DNA of 14,232 nucleotides from Myxococcales bacterium (lineage in GTDB: Bacteria > Myxococcota > Polyangia > HGW-17 > SLPX01), in the NCBI GenBank assembly GCA_007131745.1, contig SLPX01000220.1, forward strand, positions 1-14,232, written 5' to 3'. Positions 7,671 through 14,232 of this stretch are shown here, piece by piece. The translations under genes were made by a program, and so were the position numbers. The notes below the pieces were generated by a model. That model was not told where the DNA came from. It worked only from the letters and a program-made list of their open reading frames with translations, and ran no database searches. Within the stretch, counting starts at the first letter, position 1. Every line of letters starts with the position of its first letter.

Positions 7671-7686
7671 TGGCACGCTATTTGCT
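7671..7686 (+). promoter_or_regulatory. Sigma-54 (RpoN) -24/-12 promoter
   Basis: TGGCACG (7671-7677), four bases, then TTGCT (7682-7686) is an exact match to the sigma-54 core consensus TGGCACG-N4-TTGCW with the invariant GG and GC correctly spaced. Transcription would start near 7697, about 57 bases before the acyl-CoA dehydrogenase ATG. It faces that gene and the megasynthase behind it. Sigma-54 promoters need an AAA+ activator, none of which is encoded in this window. Confidence 0.8.
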
Positions 7687-7753
7687 AATATGGCCCCGGT
7701 TGGAAGAACCATTTACATGGGCCGCGGTCTTTGCGCGGCGGAATTGAGGAAGA

Positions 7754-9487
7754 ATGATGTCCCCGCACGCTTGTCAGGGAATTTTTAATACGCCGAAAAC
7801 CGGTTTGGACCGTGAGACTCGGGATCTTGTTCTGCAGAGCCTGAGAGAATTCGGCCGCAGAGAGTTTCCGGATGAAACTCTGAGAACGCTGGATGCCCAG
7901 GATTCGTTTCCAGAGAAAGCGGTTCGCCGTTTGATGGGAGAAGAGGTGGGCCTCCATTTGTTATTTGTTCCGGAGGAATACGGCGGCCTTGGGGCTGGAG
8001 CGCGTGATGTCTGCAGGGTGTCTGAAGAGCTGGCCTCCCTGGATCTCGGTGTTGCGACTTCGGTCCTGGCTACTGCGCTGGGACTGGATCCAATACGTGT
8101 CGGGGGAACTCCCGAACAGCAGGAATATTGGCTCTCCAAGGTGGCGGATGAGGGGTTGCTGGTTGCTTACGGTGTCACCGAACCAGGGGCGGGCCGCAAC
8201 GTGGCCGCCGTAAAAACGCGCGCTGACAGGTACAAGGGTGATGACGGTAAAGATTGGTACCTGATCAATGGTTCCAAGTGTTTCATAACTAACGGGACCG
8301 TCGCGGATGTTTACACCATCCTGGCAAGAACTCCGGAAGGGCCGAGTTTTTTCGTTGTAGAAAAAGGCAGGCAGGGGTTACTGCCCGGAAGGAAGGAAGA
8401 CAAGCACGGTATAAGGGCCTCTGATACGGCTGAGGTAGTGTTGGAAGATGTGAAGGTTCCTGCGGATCGTCTTCTGGGGGGAGTGGAAGGGCAGGGAATG
8501 GCTCAGGCGGCCAAGGTTTTTGGATATACGCGTCTCATGGTGGCCGCTTTCGGGGTTGGGGGAGCTGTCGCTGCCGTTCGGCGAGCCGTAGAATACGCGC
8601 GTGAGAGGATCCAGTTCGAAGAACCTCTCGTGGCGAAGCAGGGACTTACACACAAGCTGTTGATTCCTCACATAGTCAGGCTGCAGGCGGCAAGGGCATA
8701 CATCCAAGAGGTTGCAGCCATGCTGGATACAGGGGATGGAGAATACCAGGTTGAGGGTTCGGTGGCCAAGCTGTTTGCCACCGAGGCTGGTTGCAGAGCA
8801 GCGGACGCGGCTTTGCAGGTTCACGGCGGGTACGGATACATGAGGGAGTATCATGTTGAAAAGATACACCGCGATGTCCGAATAACCACCATTTACGAAG
8901 GCACTTCGGAGATACAACAAGAGATAGCCGGTCGCGGACGATGGAAGGATCTTCTTCTCGGCAAGGGGCAACCATACACTGAGCTTGCCGAAAAGATGGA
9001 GGAACTGGAAGCAGCTCTTCCGGACATTGGAGCCGGAAGCGTGGCGCGAAGCGCCAAGGCGGTGGTGGAAATGATCGGGAAGGCAAAGAAAGCTCGATTG
9101 AGCCGGCGCCAACACGTAATTTTTCAATTGGCCGATCTGGTTTCTTGGCTGGAAGTCTCCGCTGCGTTTGTCCGCAAGACTGCGAAACTGATAATTCAAG
9201 CAAGAGAGGGCGGTCCTGGTGACGATGGCATGGTGGAAGTTTTTTCCGCGTTTTCCAGGCTTCAGGCGGGGGAGACTGCATGCAAGACGGTAGAATTGTG
9301 TTTCAAGATCCTCGCGGGCACCGATACTTTGGAGCCCGCTGAGGCCGGTCGGCTGGAAGGGGTTTTGGCGCCTGCGCCGTTGATGGCTTGTTTGGCGGGA
9401 CAGGTCGCGGATATGGATTTTTTGGCAAGTGAGCTTGCCGAGAAGGATTTGCTGGAAGATGCGCCTGTAGGCGGACCTTTGTCCTGA
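7754..9487 (+). CDS. Acyl-CoA dehydrogenase family protein, long form with C-terminal extension
   Basis: This 577-residue FAD enzyme would introduce an alpha-beta double bond into an acyl thioester, passing electrons to an ETF-type acceptor. Seen: an N-terminal helical domain (about 20-130), a middle domain with YGVTEPGAG (139-147) and INGSKCFITNG (171-181), a C-terminal helical domain, 'QVHGGYGYMREY' (355-366), and IYEGTSEIQ (380-388) in which E382 is at the family's catalytic-base position. The usual GSD after EPGA is GRN here, a small departure in the flavin-contacting loop. Residues about 400-577 form an extra helical region, as in the longer VLCAD/ACAD9-like and several bacterial forms; typical short members have about 380 residues. 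Two ATGs lie in tandem behind GAGGA (7746-7750); either may be used. It is first after the sigma-54 promoter and 43 bases before the megasynthase, so a role in supplying or modifying that enzyme's acyl chains is likely but inferred. Confidence 0.9.
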   Translation: MMSPHACQGIFNTPKTGLDRETRDLVLQSLREFGRREFPDETLRTLDAQDSFPEKAVRRLMGEEVGLHLLFVPEEYGGLGAGARDVCRVSEELASLDLGVATSVLATALGLDPIRVGGTPEQQEYWLSKVADEGLLVAYGVTEPGAGRNVAAVKTRADRYKGDDGKDWYLINGSKCFITNGTVADVYTILARTPEGPSFFVVEKGRQGLLPGRKEDKHGIRASDTAEVVLEDVKVPADRLLGGVEGQGMAQAAKVFGYTRLMVAAFGVGGAVAAVRRAVEYARERIQFEEPLVAKQGLTHKLLIPHIVRLQAARAYIQEVAAMLDTGDGEYQVEGSVAKLFATEAGCRAADAALQVHGGYGYMREYHVEKIHRDVRITTIYEGTSEIQQEIAGRGRWKDLLLGKGQPYTELAEKMEELEAALPDIGAGSVARSAKAVVEMIGKAKKARLSRRQHVIFQLADLVSWLEVSAAFVRKTAKLIIQAREGGPGDDGMVEVFSAFSRLQAGETACKTVELCFKILAGTDTLEPAEAGRLEGVLAPAPLMACLAGQVADMDFLASELAEKDLLEDAPVGGPLS

Positions 9488-9530
9488 TTTCGGATCAGCA
9501 AGGAAGAAGATCGGAACGAGGAGGAAAAGA

Positions 9531-12500
9531 ATGGGCTTGGATGCTTCAAGAGCTGTTGCAATAGTTGGAATGGGCGCGCGTTTGCCGGGCGCGGAAAACG
9601 TGGAGAAGTATCGCGGAAATCTCCGGGATGGAGTGGTCGCCATTGGCGAGGTTCCCGGAGATCGATGGGAATCGGATCTCTATTATGATCCTGATCCGGG
9701 TGTTCCAGACAAGACATACAGCAAGATCGGCGGTTTTTTGGAACCGTACAAACCGGATTACAGAAAATGGAGGATGCCTCCAAAGGTGGCCGAAAGCCTT
9801 GATACGACTCAAATCCTTGCTCTTTCCATAACGCACGCCGCCTTGGAAGACGCCGGTTATTCGGAAAAGGACTTTGATCGCGCGAGATGTGCTGTGATCG
9901 TGGGTAATTCCATGGGAGGTGACTTGAGGGATTATTCAGCAAGCCGCTTGGCGCTCGCCGGCTTTTTGAGGGACCTCGAAAAGAACGACGTATTCGGCTC
10001 GCTCACCGCTGAAAGTCGCGAGGCGATCATGAGGGACGTTGAAACAAAGGTGCTGAGCAGGCACCCGGCAATATCGGAAGACACAATGGCGGGAGAACTC
10101 GCAAATGTGGTCGCCGGGAGAATTGCAGCAGCCTACAAGATCACTGGTCCCAATTTCACGGTTGATGCAGCTTGCGCGTCATCTCTTGCAGCAATCAATT
10201 CAGCGGTGAATGTTCTCCGTTCCGGAGAATCCGACATGGTGATAACCGGAGGCGTGGATCGAAACATGAGCGTAAGCTCATTCGTGAAATTCTGCAAAAC
10301 AAATGCTCTTTCTCCCGATAGGTCTACTCCTTTTGATGAAGGCGCTAACGGGTTTGTCATGGGTGAAGGGGGAGGGATCCTTGTTCTGAAAAGGTTGGAA
10401 GATGCATGGAGGGATGGTGACAGGATCCGAGGGGTGATCCTGGGCTGTGGAGGCAGTTCGGACGGAGGAGGAAGGGGGATTACGGCACCGAGCCCTCGGG
10501 GACAGATACAGGCATTGCAAAGAGCATACATGGACGCCGGTGTTTCACCGGCAACGATGGGATACATGGAAGCGCACGGGACTTCCACCAAGGTGGGCGA
10601 TGACGCTGAGATTCGCACAATAGCGCTATTGTTAGAGAATGCAGCACCTCAATGCGGTTTTCTTCCGATTGGTTCATCAAAATCGATGTTCGGGCACCTG
10701 AAAAGCGCGGCGGGCGCGGCGGGTATGATCAGAGCCGTCCTTTCTCTTGAAAACAGGGAGCTTTATCCCACGATGGGTTATGAGAAACCCAATGCTGCGT
10801 TGCGTGAAATCAAACCTCCGTTGAGAATTCCCACGACACTTGAAGATTGGGAAAAGGACTCCCATGGTCCCAGGCGCGCTTGTGTAAGCGCTTTTGGGTT
10901 CGGTGGTACCAATTTTCATATTGTAATGGAGGAAGCGTCCGAACCCCCAAAGGAGCGGGTCTTCATGGGATCCGGTGGGAATGAATCGAAAAGCGAAGCC
11001 ACGAGTACAATAGAAGAAGGAAAAGCAGATATGACGTTTGTGAAAGAACAGAAGACGGTCTTGTTAAGAGGAACGGGGTTGTTCAGATTGGGCGCGGAAA
11101 ACAAGGATGATCTGGTATCAGAAGTGGATCGCACCTTGGAAGTTTTGAAAAAGGGAATAGACCCGGTTTCAGCGGGGGAATTAATGGGGCGACCTGTACA
11201 CGGGCAAAAGTACAGGCTGGCTTTCGTTGGAAGCAACAAGGAAGAATTGATCGCGCGACTGGAAGAAGCCCGGGAGTATTTGACGACCGGTAAGGGAAGT
11301 CTCCGGTTGTCGGGCAAGGGAACTTTTGTAGGTTCGGATGAGAGTTCTCGCACGGCTTTTCTTTTTCCCGGCCAGGGCAGTCAGTATGTGGGGATGTTAA
11401 AGGACCTGCTTTATCTGGATGTTGTCAGGGAAACGATGAGGGAAGCCGATGAAGTAATGTATCCCATCTTGGGCCGGCCTTTGAGCGACTTTATGCTGGG
11501 TAACGCGGAAACAGTGGCAAAAGGAGACGTTTCAGCCGCGGAAGCGGCGCTAAAGCAGACCATGGTGACTCAACCTGCTGTCTTAACCGCGGATGTTGCA
11601 ATTTTGAGGTTGATGCTCCAACTCGGGTTGAAGCCCGACATGGTCGCCGGACACTCGCTGGGCGAGTATGCAGCTTGCGTGGCCGCGGGTGTTTTGGAAT
11701 TCGGAGATGCACTTCGCGTGGTGGCCGCGCGCGGCCGTGAAATGACCGATGCTGTTCCCAAGGGTGGGGATCCTGGGTTGATGGCGGTGGTTTCGGGTCC
11801 GGCCGATGTGGTTGAAGCTCATTTATCACGGGTATCCGGCTATGTGACGGCAGCGAACAAGAACAGCCCCAACCAAACGGTTATTGCCGGAAACTCTGAT
11901 GCGGTCAGGGAAGCCGGGGAGATATTCAAACAAGAAGGGCTTGTATGCCGGACCATCCCTGTTTCGCACGCTTTCCACACCAGGGTTGTTGCAGCCGCGT
12001 CCGAACCGCTTCGCCGTGTTCTGGAGCGATCGGGTGTGAAAAGACCTTCGGTCGATATCTTTTCCAATGTCACCGCGGAACTTTATCCTGAAACAACCGG
12101 TGAGATCATCGATCTCTTGGCGCGGCAGGTGGCTTCACCGGTGGAATTCATCAAGATAGTGGAAAAAATGCACGAGCGAGGCGCGGGGACATTCGTTGAA
12201 ATAGGTCCGAAGCGAGCGCTCTACGGTTTTGTTAAGGACATCTTGGCCGGCAAACCTCACAGGGCTGTTCTTACCAACCATCCCAAGAAGGGCGGCCCGA
12301 GGAGTTTGGCGGAAGCACTCTCTTCACTTGTCGCCGCCGGCGCTCCGCTTGCTCCGACAGCCTTTGGGCCTGAAGAAACTGTTGATTATTCTCCACCGGT
12401 GAGAACTTCCGGATCTTCGGGCGGCTCCGTGGGTTCATCGGAAAACGATCTTTCCGCAACCTGTTGCAGTGATGTCGATATATGGATTACCGGCGCGGCT

Positions 12501-14232
12501 GTGGGCCTTCCCGGTCGGGAAAAAGTGTTCAGCGACGACAACATGGAGGAGTTGCTCGACGGAAAGGTTTTCTTGTCGGAACTCGATGCAGTTACCCGGG
12601 GAAAGATTGCTGAAAACAGGATTGTCCGCATTGTTAAAAGCGAAGACGGTACTGGGGAACTCCGTCCTATCGAATCCGGTGATGACGTCATGACCTGGGC
12701 GGGCAGAGGTGGAAAGCTTGATTTGCAGGAAGAGTACCTGGTTCCGGCCGACTGGGACAAGGACAAGGATCCAAGCACCCGGCTTGCAGTGGGCGCTGCA
12801 TTCGAAGCAATGCGGGACGCCTGGCTTCCACTTGTGGAAGTTCGGCGGGAGGTGTCCAATGGTAAGAGTTTGTCACTCGGTTGGAGATTGCCTGAAAAGG
12901 CGGGCGAAGAAACCGGTGTTATTTTCGCGTCCGCGTTCGCCGGCCACACTCGCATGCTCAAGATGGTTGAGGAAATGCAAGAGGGAAAACCCTTTCCCCG
13001 CTCGGCCCTGCTTCAGATGTTGGCCATCGGACACGCTCACGTGGCGGAGCTTTTCGGCGCATACGGTCCCAATCTCCAGATAAACACTGCATGTGCTTCC
13101 ACCACCACAGCGTTGAGCATCGCCCAGGACTGGATACGGTTGGGGCGTTGCCGCAGGGTCTTGATAATCGCGGGTGACGACGTGACATCCGATGAACTGA
13201 TGCCGTGGGTGGGAGGCGGTTTCTTGGCGGTGGGCGCGGCCACGACCGAGCGTAGTCTGGACAAGGCCGCCATTCCGTTCGGCGCGAAGAGAAATGGATT
13301 GATTTTGGGGATGGGAGCTGTGGGTCTCGTTGTCGAAAGCGCGGACTCGGCGAGGGAGAGAGGAGTAAGACCCCTGGCTGAGCTGGTAGGATCCCTAATT
13401 GCCAACAGCGGCAGTCATCCCATGAGACTGCGGCCGGATCACATCGCCCTTAAGATGAGTGAGTTGGTTGGCGGCGTGTGCAAGCGGCTGGGTATGAGCA
13501 GAGAAGAGTTGGCGCGCAACGTGGTTTTTATGTCGCATGAGACATATACGCCGGCACGGGGCGGATCCGCCCAGGCCGAGGCTGATGCTTTGCGAAAGGC
13601 GTTTGGTGAACATGTGCATCATGTGAAGATCGTAAACACAAAGGGATTTACCGGCCATACTATGGCGGTCGGCCTCGAAGACGGTCTTCTTCCCGCTGGA
13701 TTGTACGCTGAAAAAATGCCCAGAGTGGCCAATCTGAATGAGCCGGATCCCGAGTTCGCGGACCTGTCATTCCACGAGGGTGGAACATTGAAAAGACGTT
13801 TCGCGATAAGGCTTGCTGCAGGTTTCGGTTCTCAATTGGCTATGTCCATCCTCAAAAGGGGTGAAGGCAGCGGTTTGAGAGTTGAAGAAAACACCTTCAG
13901 GAAAAATGCTGAGGATGTTTATGACATCAGGAACGGCAGCCTGGTTCTGGATCGCAGAACATTGAGGGCTCGTTCAGAGTATCGTTCCGCAGATGAAGCA
14001 TTGCCGGACGCTTTGACCGAGGCGTTGGCTAAAGAAGAGACCGCATCCGTAAACGTGGTAGCAACAGCCGAAGAAACCGTGGAACCGGAGCGGGCGGAAA
14101 AGATTGAGGAGCCTGCAAGCGAAGTTTCCTTGGGGGTTTCCACGGCACGCGTCGTGACTTCCGAAGAAGTGTTGAAGCGGCTGATGGAAGTGGTGTCGGA
14201 AAAGACAGGCTATGACATCGAAGAACTGGAAG
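9531..14232 (+). CDS. PUFA-synthase/polyketide-like megasynthase, KS-AT-KS-ACP..., 3' end outside window
   Basis: The frame is open from ATG 9531 to the window edge (1567 codons, no stop), with a strong GAGGAGG site at 9518-9524. KS1 (about 7-467) has Cys215 in DAACASS, His349 in EAHGTST, His389 in FGHLKSAAG and FGFGGTNFH (455-463). It resembles PfaA-type KS ('DKTYSKIGGF', 'PPKVAESLD'). The acyltransferase (about 612-905) has FPGQGSQ, GHSLGE (707-712, Ser709) and the partner His816 in AFHT. KS2 (about 981-1440) is divergent but keeps Cys1188 (NTACAST), His1336 (SHETYTP) and His1376 (TGHTMA), so it is not a chain-length factor. After a Glu/Ala/Val linker, residues 1543-1567 (LKRLMEVVSEKTGYDIEELE) match helix I of PUFA-synthase ACPs, so one or more ACPs should follow. 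It would build a long fatty or polyketide chain by Claisen condensation. Classical PfaA is KS-AT-ACPs-KR; a second active-looking KS before the ACPs is unusual. Product unknown. Confidence 0.93.
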   Translation, partial: MGLDASRAVAIVGMGARLPGAENVEKYRGNLRDGVVAIGEVPGDRWESDLYYDPDPGVPDKTYSKIGGFLEPYKPDYRKWRMPPKVAESLDTTQILALSITHAALEDAGYSEKDFDRARCAVIVGNSMGGDLRDYSASRLALAGFLRDLEKNDVFGSLTAESREAIMRDVETKVLSRHPAISEDTMAGELANVVAGRIAAAYKITGPNFTVDAACASSLAAINSAVNVLRSGESDMVITGGVDRNMSVSSFVKFCKTNALSPDRSTPFDEGANGFVMGEGGGILVLKRLEDAWRDGDRIRGVILGCGGSSDGGGRGITAPSPRGQIQALQRAYMDAGVSPATMGYMEAHGTSTKVGDDAEIRTIALLLENAAPQCGFLPIGSSKSMFGHLKSAAGAAGMIRAVLSLENRELYPTMGYEKPNAALREIKPPLRIPTTLEDWEKDSHGPRRACVSAFGFGGTNFHIVMEEASEPPKERVFMGSGGNESKSEATSTIEEGKADMTFVKEQKTVLLRGTGLFRLGAENKDDLVSEVDRTLEVLKKGIDPVSAGELMGRPVHGQKYRLAFVGSNKEELIARLEEAREYLTTGKGSLRLSGKGTFVGSDESSRTAFLFPGQGSQYVGMLKDLLYLDVVRETMREADEVMYPILGRPLSDFMLGNAETVAKGDVSAAEAALKQTMVTQPAVLTADVAILRLMLQLGLKPDMVAGHSLGEYAACVAAGVLEFGDALRVVAARGREMTDAVPKGGDPGLMAVVSGPADVVEAHLSRVSGYVTAANKNSPNQTVIAGNSDAVREAGEIFKQEGLVCRTIPVSHAFHTRVVAAASEPLRRVLERSGVKRPSVDIFSNVTAELYPETTGEIIDLLARQVASPVEFIKIVEKMHERGAGTFVEIGPKRALYGFVKDILAGKPHRAVLTNHPKKGGPRSLAEALSSLVAAGAPLAPTAFGPEETVDYSPPVRTSGSSGGSVGSSENDLSATCCSDVDIWITGAAVGLPGREKVFSDDNMEELLDGKVFLSELDAVTRGKIAENRIVRIVKSEDGTGELRPIESGDDVMTWAGRGGKLDLQEEYLVPADWDKDKDPSTRLAVGAAFEAMRDAWLPLVEVRREVSNGKSLSLGWRLPEKAGEETGVIFASAFAGHTRMLKMVEEMQEGKPFPRSALLQMLAIGHAHVAELFGAYGPNLQINTACASTTTALSIAQDWIRLGRCRRVLIIAGDDVTSDELMPWVGGGFLAVGAATTERSLDKAAIPFGAKRNGLILGMGAVGLVVESADSARERGVRPLAELVGSLIANSGSHPMRLRPDHIALKMSELVGGVCKRLGMSREELARNVVFMSHETYTPARGGSAQAEADALRKAFGEHVHHVKIVNTKGFTGHTMAVGLEDGLLPAGLYAEKMPRVANLNEPDPEFADLSFHEGGTLKRRFAIRLAAGFGSQLAMSILKRGEGSGLRVEENTFRKNAEDVYDIRNGSLVLDRRTLRARSEYRSADEALPDALTEALAKEETASVNVVATAEETVEPERAEKIEEPASEVSLGVSTARVVTSEEVLKRLMEVVSEKTGYDIEELE

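Larger units (their letters stand above)
7306..7753. other. Divergent intergenic region between cupin and lipid-synthesis operon
   Basis: These 448 bases separate two divergent genes. Both strands are broken by stops, and the open frames that cross it have no family character. It holds a sigma-54 promoter near its right end (7671-7686) and an inverted repeat (7501-7539) at an upstream distance typical of enhancer-binding-protein sites. For the cupin gene I find no clear -35/-10 pair on the minus strand. A TTGACA at 7455-7460 on the plus strand has no -10 at acceptable spacing. Confidence 0.6.

Noticed and set aside
8378..9643. 421-codon open frame on the minus strand opposite the acyl-CoA dehydrogenase
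   Set aside because: It is antisense to a gene with intact family motifs and its translation is Arg/Pro/Ser-rich without any recognisable domain.
12386..12961. 191-codon minus-strand open frame inside the megasynthase
   Set aside because: It is antisense to the continuous KS-AT-KS frame, low in complexity and shows no motifs.

Overview
The window looks like chromosomal DNA from a delta-proteobacterial-type organism, most likely Myxococcota, Bradymonadota or a relative. Pointers are a large Ser/Thr kinase with a 'GGMAEVF' P-loop and C-terminal PEGA repeats, a TIGR04552-like protein, a textbook sigma-54 promoter and a PUFA-synthase-like megasynthase. Base composition is moderate rather than GC-rich, so a classical high-GC myxobacterium is less likely. 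The taxonomic call is inference. I see no tRNA, rRNA, CRISPR array, insertion sequence or phage gene.

Layout. (1) 1-350 holds no gene I can support. (2) 351-1661 (+) encodes a predicted lipoprotein of the C45 Ntn-hydrolase/acyltransferase family in which the expected nucleophile Cys appears to be replaced by Thr/Ser. It converges on (3) a three-gene minus-strand operon, 6721 down to 1681. The order is PEGA Ser/Thr kinase, then a TIGR04552-like protein that I read as a divergent RelA/SpoT-type nucleotidyltransferase, then a spermidine-synthase-fold protein with an N-terminal export signal. Both internal junctions are 4-base ATGA overlaps, and a strong sigma-70-like promoter precedes the kinase. 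(4) 6970-7305 (-) is a small cupin with a degenerate metal site. (5) 7306-7753 is a divergent intergenic region with an inverted repeat and a consensus sigma-54 promoter (7671-7686). (6) 7754-9487 (+) is an acyl-CoA dehydrogenase, followed after 43 bases by (7) a megasynthase from 9531 that runs off the window end. Its visible order is KS-AT-KS and then the first helix of an ACP.

Functional reading. The right half is the start of a secondary-lipid (PUFA-synthase/polyketide-like) locus under sigma-54 control, with an acyl-CoA dehydrogenase as its first gene. The left half is a signalling cassette that joins a membrane-anchored kinase to a possible nucleotide-signal enzyme and a SAM-binding-fold protein. 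The points most worth follow-up are the RelA/SpoT-like signature in the TIGR04552-like protein, the unusual KS-AT-KS architecture with two apparently complete KS triads, the sigma-54 promoter, and the Cys-less C45 enzyme.
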